DNA from: Deltaproteobacteria bacterium YD0425bin51
GTDB taxonomy: Bacteria > Desulfobacterota > Desulfobacteria > Desulfobacterales > YD0425bin51
Assembly: GCA_002753225.1 (NCBI GenBank)
Contig: PDZS01000004.1
Coordinates: 62,001 to 126,000 of the forward strand
Length of the DNA: 64,000 nucleotides
Direction of reading: 5' to 3'
In this document: one piece after another, positions 32,087 to 41,925 of the stretch
Layout of the letters: every line of letters begins with the position of its first letter
How positions within the stretch are numbered: the first letter of the stretch is position 1
The notes under the pieces: model-generated
What the model saw: the letters and a program-made list of their open reading frames with translations, nothing else
Told to the model about the DNA's origin: nothing
Databases searched by the model: none
Program-made: the position numbers and the translations under genes

Positions 32087-33247
32087 ATGCTTGCCTATTT
32101 AGATTGTTTTTCCGGCATTAGCGGAGATATGACCCTTGGAGCATTTATTGACATTGGTGTTCCTATTGAATTTTTAACAGAATCCATTGCTGCCTTAAAT
32201 CTTGAGGGGGTTACAATTTCTGCAAAACCTTTATTTAAAAATAGAATTAAAGGAATAAATTTTAAGGTTTGCGAAGATAATAAACACCATCACTCAAGGG
32301 ACTATGCTGAAATTATATCTCTCATTGAAAAAAGTTCTATCAAAAGCAAAGTAAAAGATATGAGTTTGTTGATTTTTGATAAAATTGCAGAAGCTGAATC
32401 TCATATTCATGGAGTCTCTAAAGATAATGTTCATTTCCATGAAATAGGTTCAGTGGATTCAATTGTAGATATTGTAGGAGTTTCTCTTTGTTTAGATTAT
32501 CTTAATATAACTAAAGTAATATCTTCTAAAATTCCAATATCAACAGGAGGATTTGTATCGTGTCAGCATGGACAGCTTCCCATTCCAGCTCCTGCAACTC
32601 TTTTTATTTTGAGAGATGTTCCTGTATATGGAGTAAATATCCCTTTTGAGCTTGTAACTCCTACAGGAGCAGCTATAGTTAAGACTTTGGCTGCATCCTT
32701 TGAAAATATCCCTCCCATGATTATAAGAAAATTTGGATATGGAGCAGGAACAAGAGACTTAACAGAATTACCAAATCTTCTTAGAATAATATTGGGAGAT
32801 ATAGATAGTTATCAGGACTGCGAAAATGTTTTACTTATTGAAACCTGCATAGATGATATGAACCCAGAAATTTTTGGATATTTAATGGATCGTTTATTTG
32901 AAGATGGTGCATTAGATGTTTATCTAATACCAATTTTTATGAAAAAAAATAGACCAGGAACACTTTTAAAAGTTTTATCCCCCTTATATTTAAAAGATAA
33001 AATAACTAACCGGATATTTTTGGAAACCACAACAATTGGCGTAAGATATCATAACATTTACAGAAATAAGCTTAACAGGAAAAATGTCACAGCCAAAACT
33101 CGTTATGGACATATAAATGTAAAGCAAATACAAGAAATAGATGGAAGTATTAGGCTTGTTCCTGAATATGAAGAATGTAAACGTATTGCTTTAGAAAATA
33201 ATATCCCTCTAAAAATTGTTTACGGAAATATAAACAATGATATCTGA
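32087..33247 (+). CDS. larC: Nickel-pincer cofactor synthesis protein LarC
   Basis: LarC inserts nickel into the pyridinium bis-thiocarboxylate cofactor of lactate racemase-type enzymes. The protein starts MLAYLDCFSGISGDMTLGAF, the diagnostic LarC/DUF111 opening, and has a His-rich loop (HHHSRDYAE near 68-76), HFHEIGSVDSIVDIVG and LIETCIDDMNPEIFGYLMDR. The 386 residues are in one frame, without the LarC1/LarC2 split that needs frameshifting in Lactiplantibacillus. No larA, larB or larE is in the window, so the enzyme it serves is encoded elsewhere. Confidence 0.9.
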   Translation: MLAYLDCFSGISGDMTLGAFIDIGVPIEFLTESIAALNLEGVTISAKPLFKNRIKGINFKVCEDNKHHHSRDYAEIISLIEKSSIKSKVKDMSLLIFDKIAEAESHIHGVSKDNVHFHEIGSVDSIVDIVGVSLCLDYLNITKVISSKIPISTGGFVSCQHGQLPIPAPATLFILRDVPVYGVNIPFELVTPTGAAIVKTLAASFENIPPMIIRKFGYGAGTRDLTELPNLLRIILGDIDSYQDCENVLLIETCIDDMNPEIFGYLMDRLFEDGALDVYLIPIFMKKNRPGTLLKVLSPLYLKDKITNRIFLETTTIGVRYHNIYRNKLNRKNVTAKTRYGHINVKQIQEIDGSIRLVPEYEECKRIALENNIPLKIVYGNINNDI

Positions 33248-33686
33248 AAAAATGGTAATCTTTTTTGCAACTGGAGGATATACAGGCTATATCCGCTATA
33301 TGCCAGGAACTTTTGGGTCTTTAATTGGTATTCCATTTGGTTTTTTACTTTCTTTTGTAAAATTTAATATTATTATTTTAATTTTGTTTATAGGTCTTGC
33401 CATATGGATTTCAGGTCAAGCTGAAAAGATCATAAATACTAAAGATCCAGGATGCATAGTTATTGATGAAATTTGCGGAATGATGGTTACTTTGCTTTAT
33501 AATCATGTTACAATTATTTCTATGCTTTTGGGCTTTTTTCTTTTTAGATTTTTTGATATCCTAAAACCTTTTCCAATAAGGTTGATTGATAAAAAAATTA
33601 AAGGGGGGGCAGGTATTGTAATGGATGATATATTAGCTGGTGTTTTTGCAAATCTTATCTTGAGATTGGTTTTGAAATATGTCTGA
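33237..33686 (+). CDS. pgpA: Phosphatidylglycerophosphatase A
   Basis: A 149-residue membrane enzyme that dephosphorylates phosphatidylglycerophosphate in phospholipid synthesis. Marks: GYIRYMPGTFGSLIGIP (PGTxGS), DPGCIVIDEICGMMVTL (the catalytic Asp/Glu region), FLFFRFFDILKPFPI and GGAGIVMDDILAGVFANL. It has three or four hydrophobic segments. It overlaps larC by 11 bases and thpR by 8, so translation is coupled. The pgpA-thpR-recA-alaS order is common in Desulfobacterota. Confidence 0.92.
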   Translation: MISEKMVIFFATGGYTGYIRYMPGTFGSLIGIPFGFLLSFVKFNIIILILFIGLAIWISGQAEKIINTKDPGCIVIDEICGMMVTLLYNHVTIISMLLGFFLFRFFDILKPFPIRLIDKKIKGGAGIVMDDILAGVFANLILRLVLKYV

Positions 33687-34242
33687 TCTTATTCGCGCTT
33701 TTATAGCTTTTGAGCTTGAAGAAAAAGTTATATTAAAGCTATCTGAAATACAAAATAAGCTTAAAAGCTATAAATTAGATGTAAAATGGGTGAACCCTTC
33801 AGGAATACATCTGACTTTAAAATTTTTAGGGAATATTTTCCAATCTGATATAAGTAAAATTAAGGCTATCATGGAGGACTCCATTAAAGGCTATCTGCCT
33901 ATATCATTAAAAATTTCTAACTTAGGCTGTTTCCCATCAATAAAAAAAACTCGTGTGGTATGGACCGGAATTTCTGGAGAATTGACCTCTCTTTTTAATC
34001 ACAAAAAAAAAATGGAAGTAAACTTAGAATCAATTGGCTTCCCCAAAGAAGATAGACCATTTAAGGGTCATTTGACCCTTGGGCGAGCTAAATCGCCAAT
34101 TGATTTAACAAAAATAATAGATATAGCTGAAGAATTTTTTGAATCAGAATCATTTATTTGTGATAAAATCATATTGTTTAAAAGCGACTTGAAAAGTCAT
34201 GGCGCTGTTTATACAAAGCTTATAACCTCAATTATTAAATAA
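33679..34242 (+). CDS. thpR: RNA 2',3'-cyclic phosphodiesterase
   Basis: A 2H-phosphoesterase of 187 residues. The two catalytic HxT motifs are intact: HLTLKFLG (His44) and HLTLGRAK (His131). The start SDLIRAFIAFELEE is typical of ThpR/LigT. It opens 2',3'-cyclic phosphate ends of RNA. It overlaps pgpA by 8 bases and precedes recA by 16. Confidence 0.9.
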   Translation: MSDLIRAFIAFELEEKVILKLSEIQNKLKSYKLDVKWVNPSGIHLTLKFLGNIFQSDISKIKAIMEDSIKGYLPISLKISNLGCFPSIKKTRVVWTGISGELTSLFNHKKKMEVNLESIGFPKEDRPFKGHLTLGRAKSPIDLTKIIDIAEEFFESESFICDKIILFKSDLKSHGAVYTKLITSIIK

Positions 34243-34258
34243 CTTTTAGGAGAAAGAC

Positions 34259-35308
34259 ATGAGTAACTCTGTAGATAAAGAAAAGAGCAAAGCTTTAGAA
34301 AACACCATAAGCTCAATAGAAAAGCAGTATGGCAAAGGAACAATCATGAGGCTTGGTGACAGACCCATAGAAGCAGTGCCTGTTATTCCAACTGGATCCC
34401 TTGCTTTGGATAAAGCATTAGGAATTGGTGGAATTCCAAAAGGAAGGATTACTGAGATTTTTGGGCCAGAGTCCTCTGGTAAAACAACTCTTACGCTTCA
34501 TATTGTTGCTGAAGCTCAAAAGCAAGGAGGAATAGCAGCTTTTATTGATGCAGAACACGCTCTGGATACAGCTTATGCAAAAAGATTAGGTGTAAATTGT
34601 GATGAACTACTTATTTCTCAGCCTGATACAGGCGAACAGGCTTTAGAAATTGCTGAGGCATTAGTTAGAAGCAGTGCCATTGATATAATTGTAATCGATT
34701 CTGTTGCTGCATTAGTCCCTAAAGCTGAAATAGATGGAGAAATGGGAGATTCTCATATGGGACTGCAAGCAAGGCTCATGTCTCAGGCATTAAGAAAATT
34801 AACAGGAGCAGTACATAAAACTTCAACTGCTTTGGTGTTCATTAATCAGATTCGTATGAAGATTGGAATAGCATTTGGAAATCCAGAAACAACTACTGGT
34901 GGAAATGCTCTTAAATTTTATGCATCCATACGATTAGATATAAGAAAAGGAAATCCTATCAAAGATGCTGCTGATATGATTGGAAACAGGACAAAAGTTA
35001 AAGTTGTTAAAAATAAACTTGCTCCCCCATTCAGAGAAGCTGAATTTGATATTCTCTATAATGAAGGGATATCTCGGGTTGGAGATTTGCTAGATATTGG
35101 AGTTATGGCAAATATAATTGAAAAAAGCGGGGCATGGTATTCTTATGATGGGGAAAGAATGGGACAAGGACGGGAGAATGTAAAAAAATTTTTAAAAGAT
35201 CGTCCTGATATTGAAAAAAAATTATATGAGAGCATTAGAAGCGCAGCGATTTCGCTTCCCCCAAGAAAAGCAGACCAAAGCGTTGAAAATATGGAAGAAA
35301 TAGCCTAA
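34259..35308 (+). CDS. recA: Recombinase RecA
   Basis: The 349-residue strand-exchange ATPase of homologous recombination and the SOS response. It has Walker A GPESSGKT (69-76), [12 protein letters not shown] (L2-flanking region), a [17 protein letters not shown] core and an acidic C-terminal tail. TAGGAG precedes the ATG. Full length, nothing missing. recX, often found between recA and alaS, is absent. No LexA box was recognised upstream, which is expected if it is expressed from an operon promoter further up. Confidence 0.97.
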   Translation: MSNSVDKEKSKALENTISSIEKQYGKGTIMRLGDRPIEAVPVIPTGSLALDKALGIGGIPKGRITEIFGPESSGKTTLTLHIVAEAQKQGGIAAFIDAEHALDTAYAKRLGVNCDELLISQPDTGEQALEIAEALVRSSAIDIIVIDSVAALVPKAEIDGEMGDSHMGLQARLMSQALRKLTGAVHKTSTALVFINQIRMKIGIAFGNPETTTGGNALKFYASIRLDIRKGNPIKDAADMIGNRTKVKVVKNKLAPPFREAEFDILYNEGISRVGDLLDIGVMANIIEKSGAWYSYDGERMGQGRENVKKFLKDRPDIEKKLYESIRSAAISLPPRKADQSVENMEEIA

Positions 35309-35329
35309 ACAAAGAAAGGAAGGGTTGTT

Positions 35330-37942
35330 ATGCCAAAAACAATGACAGGAGATGAAATTAGATTTAGGTTTTTGGAATACTTTAAAAAAAATGAACATCA
35401 GATTGTAAGGAGTTCGTCGCTTGTACCCCATGATGATCCCACGCTACTTTTTACAAATGCAGGAATGGTTCAATTTAAGCGTATTTTTATTGGAGAAGAT
35501 AAAAGAGATTATAATAGAGCAACCACCTCGCAAAAATGTGTAAGGGCAGGAGGAAAGCATAACGACCTTGATAATGTTGGATATACTGCAAGGCACCATA
35601 CTTTTTTTGAAATGCTTGGGAACTTTTCATTTGGAGATTATTTTAAAAATAAAGCAATTGAATACGCATGGGATTTGCTGACTAATGTTTACAAGCTTCC
35701 TAAAGATAAATTATGGGTTTCAATATATCTTGACGATGAAGAAGCTTACAAAATATGGAAACAAGATATTGGAGTTTCAGAGGACAGGATTGTAAGGTTT
35801 GGCGAAAAAGATAATTTCTGGTCAATGGGAGAGACAGGACCTTGTGGACCATGTTCAGAAATTTTAATTGACAGGGGTGAGAAATATGGATGCGGCAAAC
35901 CTGATTGTAAAGTTGGCTGTGATTGCGATAGGTATCTCGAGATATGGAACCTTGTTTTTATGCAGTTTAACAGGGATGCTTCAGGTCAGATGACTCCACT
36001 TCCAAAACCAAGTATTGACACTGGTATGGGACTGGAACGTATCAGCTCTGTACTTCAAGATACTGTTACAAACTATGAAACAGATCTGATTTTTCCGATT
36101 ATTAGTAAGGTTGAAAATATATCTGAAAAAAAATATGGCAAAATAGTTAATGATGATGTCGCAATGAAAGTTATTTCAGATCATAGCAGAGCAACCGCAT
36201 TTCTTATTGGTGATGGAATCCTTCCTTCAAATGAAGGGAGAGGATATGTCTTAAGAAGAATAATGAGAAGAGCAATCAGATATGGAAGAAGCATTGGGTT
36301 ATATAAACCATTTTTACATGAAACAGCTTCAGTTGTTTTTGACATTATGAAGGCTTCCTACCCTGAACTTTATAATGCCAGCTCTTTTATCACAAATGTA
36401 ATAAAAAATGAAGAAATCCGTTTTTCTGAAACTTTAGATGCAGGGCTTAAAATTTTAAATGAAGCTCTTTTGGATATGAAAGAAAAGAATATAAAAAATA
36501 TACCGGGTAAACTTATATTTAAGCTATATGATACACATGGCTTTCCTGTTGATATTGTAAAAGATGTTATACGCGGAAAAGATATAGAACTGGATATAGA
36601 TGGATATAATGAAGAAATGCAGGCTCAACGGGACAGATCTAAATCGATTGTAACTTTTGCAGGAGTCGGTGAAGCTTATAAGGAGCTTGCTTCTACTGGC
36701 ATAAAAACAGATTTTTTAGGTTACGAGACATTATCTTTAGAATCAAAAGTGTTAGTTGTTTCTAAAAAAGGGGAAGAAACTATTGAATTAATTGTAGAAA
36801 AAACACCATTTTATGCCGAATCAGGAGGTCAAGTTGGTGATACAGGATTTATTTCTAAAGAAGGCTTTGAAATGAATGTTTTAAATACAGTTAAAGACCC
36901 AACAGGACTTATTATCCACAAAGGAAAAATTGTTTCAGGAGAAATTAAAACAGGTGATTCAGTTAAATTAAATGTGGACATTGAAAGACGCAATTCCATT
37001 GCTCTAAATCACACAGCAACTCATATTCTCCATGCAGCCTTAAGACAAGTTTTAGGCGATCGTGCTAAACAAGCAGGTTCATTAGTTGAACCTACAAAAT
37101 TTCGCTTTGATTTTACACATTTTTCACAGGTTGATATGGAAACATTGGATAAAATAGAAGCTATTGTGAATAAATGGATCCGTAAAAATGTTTGTGTAGA
37201 CATTCGTGAGATGGCTTTAGAAGAAGCCTCTAAAACAGGAGCTACAGCTCTTTTTGAAGAAAAATATGGAGATAAGGTAAGAGTAATTACTCTATCTACT
37301 CTAAGTAAAGAACTTTGTGGTGGCACTCATACTGATAGGACAGGTAATATTGGTCTATTTAAAATTACATCTGAATCAAGCGTTGCTTCAGGGATAAGAC
37401 GTATTGAAGCCTGCACTGGCGATAGCGCAGTAGAATATATTCAAAATAAGATAAAAATTTTAAATGAAGCAGGCCGTTTGCTTAAAGAAAGTCCTGAAAA
37501 GCTTATATCTAGAATTGAAAAAATAATTACAAATCAAAAAACTCTTGAAAAAGAAGTTGAAAAGTTAAAAGAAAAGCTGATTGAACCAAAATCTGGTGCA
37601 GTTGAAGAAGAAGTAATAAATGTAAACGGAATTAAAGTAATATCTAAAAAAGTTTCTGCAGATAACCCAGGAGCTTTAAGAAATATAGTTGATAAATATA
37701 AAGATAAGATTAAATCAGGAATTATTGTTCTTGGAAGTATCTCAGACTCAAAAGTTATGCTTATTGCTGGTGTTACAAAAGATTTGGTAAATAAATTTAG
37801 TGCTGGTGAAATTGTAAAAAAACTAGCTGAAATTGTAGGCGGAAGCGGAGGCGGAAGAGCAGATATGGCTCAAGCAGGTGGAAATAAGCCTGAAAAATTA
37901 GATGAAGCTTTGAAAAAAGTTATTGATCTGGTCTCTTTATAA
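35330..37942 (+). CDS. alaS: Alanine-tRNA ligase
   Basis: A class II synthetase of 870 residues. The N-terminal catalytic core (MTGDEIRFRFLEYFKKNEHQ; FFEMLGNFSFGDYFK; GGxGxERI-type GMGLERISS) is followed by the editing domain with zinc-site HTATH (about residue 560) and CGGTH (about 662). The C-Ala domain has a glycine-rich GGSGGGRADMAQAGG. GGAAGG precedes the ATG, 21 bases after recA. Its end overlaps the convergent hybrid-kinase gene by 6 bases, so no terminator space exists between them. Confidence 0.97.
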   Translation: MPKTMTGDEIRFRFLEYFKKNEHQIVRSSSLVPHDDPTLLFTNAGMVQFKRIFIGEDKRDYNRATTSQKCVRAGGKHNDLDNVGYTARHHTFFEMLGNFSFGDYFKNKAIEYAWDLLTNVYKLPKDKLWVSIYLDDEEAYKIWKQDIGVSEDRIVRFGEKDNFWSMGETGPCGPCSEILIDRGEKYGCGKPDCKVGCDCDRYLEIWNLVFMQFNRDASGQMTPLPKPSIDTGMGLERISSVLQDTVTNYETDLIFPIISKVENISEKKYGKIVNDDVAMKVISDHSRATAFLIGDGILPSNEGRGYVLRRIMRRAIRYGRSIGLYKPFLHETASVVFDIMKASYPELYNASSFITNVIKNEEIRFSETLDAGLKILNEALLDMKEKNIKNIPGKLIFKLYDTHGFPVDIVKDVIRGKDIELDIDGYNEEMQAQRDRSKSIVTFAGVGEAYKELASTGIKTDFLGYETLSLESKVLVVSKKGEETIELIVEKTPFYAESGGQVGDTGFISKEGFEMNVLNTVKDPTGLIIHKGKIVSGEIKTGDSVKLNVDIERRNSIALNHTATHILHAALRQVLGDRAKQAGSLVEPTKFRFDFTHFSQVDMETLDKIEAIVNKWIRKNVCVDIREMALEEASKTGATALFEEKYGDKVRVITLSTLSKELCGGTHTDRTGNIGLFKITSESSVASGIRRIEACTGDSAVEYIQNKIKILNEAGRLLKESPEKLISRIEKIITNQKTLEKEVEKLKEKLIEPKSGAVEEEVINVNGIKVISKKVSADNPGALRNIVDKYKDKIKSGIIVLGSISDSKVMLIAGVTKDLVNKFSAGEIVKKLAEIVGGSGGGRADMAQAGGNKPEKLDEALKKVIDLVSL

Positions 37943-40900
37943 AACTTTTTTAAGTTTTTCTATATTAATTGGTTTGGACACATGAGCATTCATCCCAGAT
38001 TCAATACATTTTTCTTTAATTTCGTCAGTATCATGCCCTGTTATTGCTATTATTAAAATGTTTTTATTTAAAACCTTTGAATCTGGGGAACGAATGAGCC
38101 GCGTAGCTTCAAAGCCATCCATCCCGGGCATCTGAATATCCATCAGAACCACATCGTAATTTGAAGCTTCAAGGGCTGATATTGCTTCTTTGCCGCTTTT
38201 TACAACATCAGCCGTATGTTCGATCTTTTTTAAAAGATAAAGCAATAATTTTTGATTAACTACGCTATCATCTACAATAAGAATTTTAATTTTATTCTTT
38301 TGGCTAAAAACCTTATAATTGGATTTCGATATTGGAATTAAAGGTAGAAGTATAGTAAATTTTGTTCCAGAATCTTGAATGGTTTCAAATAATATTTTAC
38401 CTCCATGTGCCTCTATTATTCTCTTTACAATAGCCATTCCAAGTCCTGTACCTTGACTTTTTCCATAGGTTATAAAAGGTTCAAAAATTGTTGCATGAAT
38501 ATGTCTTGGTATGCCAGGACCATTGTCTTTAGCTTCAATTACAAGACCCTGTTTCCCCTTATCTAAAGTTAATAAAAACATACCATTTTTTGTTTTACCC
38601 CCTAACATTGCATCTCTTGCGTTTGTTGCTAAATTATAAATTACTCGGCGTATTCTACTAGGATCAAAGGCTATATATTCATGATAGTTAACTTTATATT
38701 CAAATGTAAAATCATTATCAGTAAAAATTGGTTTGAGTGTCCTTGCCAAATCAGAGAAATATCTGTCAGGATCAACTTCTTCAATATTAATATTTAATTC
38801 TGCACGACTAAATTCTAAAACCTCTTGAGCCATTTCTGCCATGTGTGAAGCTTCATCAATAATTACCCTTAAAAATTCCTGGCGCATCTCTTTCCCCAAA
38901 TTGTCATCATCAGCCATTTCAGCATACCCCATTATAGCTCCAAGTGGATTTTTAAGATCATGAATAACAGATGCTGCCATAGTCCCAATTCCCGCAAGTC
39001 TCCTATTTTCTTCTGCTTCAAAGCTTTCCAAAGTCATTGCAAGGGAACGTACAATACCTTCAAGTTGGGGTAGAGTTTTATCAAAAGCTGATACAGGGGT
39101 ATAATTAATAAGTTCAAGCAACCCAAATTCTCTTTCTCCCGCTTTTATAGGGATAATTATTGTATCATCATTTTTTAACATCCTATTTGTTTCTTTGAGT
39201 GATTTAGCTCTTATATAGCTTATTTCAAATGGAATTGGGTCTTCAAAGCTTTTCCCTTTTGTCCATATTTCATATGCATTGAAAGAAGTTCCAGTTTTTT
39301 GGGGTAAATAAAGGATTGTTGTTTCAAGTTTTACATCTTTATCTATTGCTAAAAGATAATTTAACGCAATAGAACAGGCGCTAACTTTGTGTTTAGCAGT
39401 AGAAATATCTTTTGTTGCTTCTAATAAATATTTAATTTGTTCATTTGCTGATTTTAAAGCTTTTCTAGACATTGATAGTTCAATATGAAAACTCATTCTA
39501 GTAATAAGCTCATTTTTTGAAAAAGGTTTAGTAATATAATCGTTCCCTCCAGAAGAAAACCCTACAATAAGATCATTTACTTGATTTTTAGCAGTAAGAA
39601 AAATAATTGGCAGCTCTTCTCTGTTAAATTTTTCGCGGATTCTCTTGGCTGTTTCATATCCGTTCAGCTTTGGCATCATTATATCTAAAAGCACAATGTC
39701 AGGTTGAATATAATTAAGCTTATCAAGTGCTTCAAAGCCTGAAAGAGCTGTCTCTACATTTATCCCGGAAATTGATAAGTGGTTTTTTACAACCTGCAGG
39801 TTTACAGGTTCATCATCAATAACAAGAGCTTTTATATTTCTTTTATTTAATGAAATAGCTTCTTCTTCAATAGAAGAACTTAATTCAGATAAGGTTTTTT
39901 CATTATATATGTCTTTGTTTTTCTGTTGAGCGGGTAAAGCAGGTTCATCTGATACTGGTAATGTAAAAATAAAGGAAGCTCCTTTTCCCAAATCTGATTC
40001 TACCCAAATCTCTCCGCAATGAAGCTCGACCAGATTTTTTGTGACAGCAAGTCCAAGCCCTGTTCCACCGTAAATTCGTTCAATTGAACCATCTGCCTGT
40101 TCAAAAGGTTTGAATATAGTCTTCTGTTTTTCAGCCGGTATTCCTATCCCTGTATCTTTCACAGTTATTTTGACCATTCTCTTGTTATTCTTTATATTAA
40201 TAATATTTGCTGCATATATGGTTATTTCTCCTGAATCAGTAAATTTAATAGAGTTTCCTATAAGGTTTTGCATGATTTGCTGAATTCTAATCTCATCTCC
40301 ATGAATAAATGGAATAGCCTCAGAAATTTTATTGGAAATTATTAGGTTTTTTGAGCCCATAAGAGGCCTTGATATTGCTATCACTAGTTCTACAATCTGT
40401 CTTATATCAACAGGCTTACCGTGTATGGTAAGACTTTTGTTTTTAATGCTTGAATAATCTAATATGTCATTTACCAAAGAATTAAGCCTTTTAGAGCTCA
40501 TAACAATCATTTGTAAGTTTTTTGTCACATCTTTATTTAAAGGACCGCAAGCTCCTTCTATTAAGGATTCAGCTAACCCATTAATTCCATTTAAGGGTGT
40601 TCGAAGCTCATGTGAAGTATTTGCTAAAAATTGGTCTTTTAATTTATCCAGTTCTCTGAGGCTTTCATTTATACCTTCCACTCTTTTTTTCATTGTATTA
40701 ATTTTATCTGAAAGCCCAAAAGATAAAAAAATAGTCTGAAAAATACCGCCAATCTGAAAAAACCATTTTGACATGGGAAGGTCAATTAAAGTTCCATTTA
40801 CATAAAGCGGAAATGACAAAAAATTTATAAATGCAAATATCCATGAGATGAAAAATAAAAAAGCCTCTCTATTTCCTTTTATAGCTTTTATCAAGGCATA

Positions 40901-41854
40901 TACTGCTGTAATGGTGAGTGTTATAATATATAAAAGCAACGATACTCCATTAAATCTTGAAGTCATAAAGATCAAGTTAACCAAAATTGAAATTGATATA
41001 AGTGCAACAACAATATTTGTTACGTGATTTAAAATAGGGCTGTTCTTTTTGAGATTTAAAAAATGCTTTGAAAACTGTAGCATCATAATTGCAATAAAAA
41101 CTAGAAGCGTTGGAGCAGAAATATTATGCCATGTTGGGTAATTGGGCCATAAAATTTGAAAACCTAGTGCTTTACAACAAAAAACATGCACGCCATATCC
41201 TATATTTAAAAGGACATAGTAGAGATAATCTTTTTCACGTACTGAAATAAAAACTAGAAGATTGTATATAGCCATGCTCATCATTATTCCAATAAACATC
41301 CAAGTAAAGCTGATTTCAAAATTGTCATGTTTATCTAAAGCTTGTTTTGACCATAATATAATTGGAAATGTTAAGTATGTAGTTGATTCAAAGCGGATAA
41401 AATAAGTTATTACATCATTTGAAGGTTCTATCTTAAATATAAAATTTCTATGAAGAATAGGCCTTTTACTGAAAATAAACCTGTCACCTACCTCAATCAT
41501 ATTTTTAACTCTGTTGTTTTCTATCTCAAAGAATTTAATATTGTCTGTGTGTGGCTGGGGAATTTCAAGATATTTTTCTACTGCACTTTTGTTTAAAACA
41601 GAAAACTTTATCCAAATTGCAGACCCTGTATATCCGAATCCATAGGATTTTTTTGTAAAAGGAATGAATTCCTTAGAAATTAAAGCATCATCTATTGTTA
41701 TTTTTTTTGTTTTATCTTCAAGAGAATAAGTGTAAGGAGCTAAGTATATCTCATCATCTTTGTCTGAAAAAAGTAAAGTCTTTGCAAAAACCATAGAAGG
41801 GAAATATAGTAAAATGAGAAAAATAAAAAAATATTTTTTTTTTTTCATAATCAT
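37937..41854 (-). CDS. Hybrid histidine kinase with 7TM-DISM sensor, two kinase modules and two receivers
   Basis: A 1305-residue membrane protein. Signal peptide (1 to about 24), 7TMR-DISM extracellular domain (about 30-170), seven membrane segments (about 180-385), HisKA with His415 (SHELRTP), HATPase (about 515-635), receiver 1 with Asp724, GAF-like region (about 815-945), a second HisKA-type with His965 (IHDLKNP, NtrB/ZraS style), HATPase (about 1065-1175), and receiver 2 with Asp1239. Two complete transmitters in one chain imply an internal phosphorelay or two inputs. 7TM-DISM domains are thought to sense carbohydrates or other envelope ligands. It is monocistronic and lies between alaS and the DHH gene. 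Confidence 0.88.
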   Translation of the reverse strand: MIMKKKKYFFIFLILLYFPSMVFAKTLLFSDKDDEIYLAPYTYSLEDKTKKITIDDALISKEFIPFTKKSYGFGYTGSAIWIKFSVLNKSAVEKYLEIPQPHTDNIKFFEIENNRVKNMIEVGDRFIFSKRPILHRNFIFKIEPSNDVITYFIRFESTTYLTFPIILWSKQALDKHDNFEISFTWMFIGIMMSMAIYNLLVFISVREKDYLYYVLLNIGYGVHVFCCKALGFQILWPNYPTWHNISAPTLLVFIAIMMLQFSKHFLNLKKNSPILNHVTNIVVALISISILVNLIFMTSRFNGVSLLLYIITLTITAVYALIKAIKGNREAFLFFISWIFAFINFLSFPLYVNGTLIDLPMSKWFFQIGGIFQTIFLSFGLSDKINTMKKRVEGINESLRELDKLKDQFLANTSHELRTPLNGINGLAESLIEGACGPLNKDVTKNLQMIVMSSKRLNSLVNDILDYSSIKNKSLTIHGKPVDIRQIVELVIAISRPLMGSKNLIISNKISEAIPFIHGDEIRIQQIMQNLIGNSIKFTDSGEITIYAANIINIKNNKRMVKITVKDTGIGIPAEKQKTIFKPFEQADGSIERIYGGTGLGLAVTKNLVELHCGEIWVESDLGKGASFIFTLPVSDEPALPAQQKNKDIYNEKTLSELSSSIEEEAISLNKRNIKALVIDDEPVNLQVVKNHLSISGINVETALSGFEALDKLNYIQPDIVLLDIMMPKLNGYETAKRIREKFNREELPIIFLTAKNQVNDLIVGFSSGGNDYITKPFSKNELITRMSFHIELSMSRKALKSANEQIKYLLEATKDISTAKHKVSACSIALNYLLAIDKDVKLETTILYLPQKTGTSFNAYEIWTKGKSFEDPIPFEISYIRAKSLKETNRMLKNDDTIIIPIKAGEREFGLLELINYTPVSAFDKTLPQLEGIVRSLAMTLESFEAEENRRLAGIGTMAASVIHDLKNPLGAIMGYAEMADDDNLGKEMRQEFLRVIIDEASHMAEMAQEVLEFSRAELNINIEEVDPDRYFSDLARTLKPIFTDNDFTFEYKVNYHEYIAFDPSRIRRVIYNLATNARDAMLGGKTKNGMFLLTLDKGKQGLVIEAKDNGPGIPRHIHATIFEPFITYGKSQGTGLGMAIVKRIIEAHGGKILFETIQDSGTKFTILLPLIPISKSNYKVFSQKNKIKILIVDDSVVNQKLLLYLLKKIEHTADVVKSGKEAISALEASNYDVVLMDIQMPGMDGFEATRLIRSPDSKVLNKNILIIAITGHDTDEIKEKCIESGMNAHVSKPINIEKLKKVL

Positions 41855-41925
41855 AAAAATACACTTTCTATATAAAATATGCTATATAAAAAATATATAG
41901 AAAAATAAATATATTGGTAGGTATT

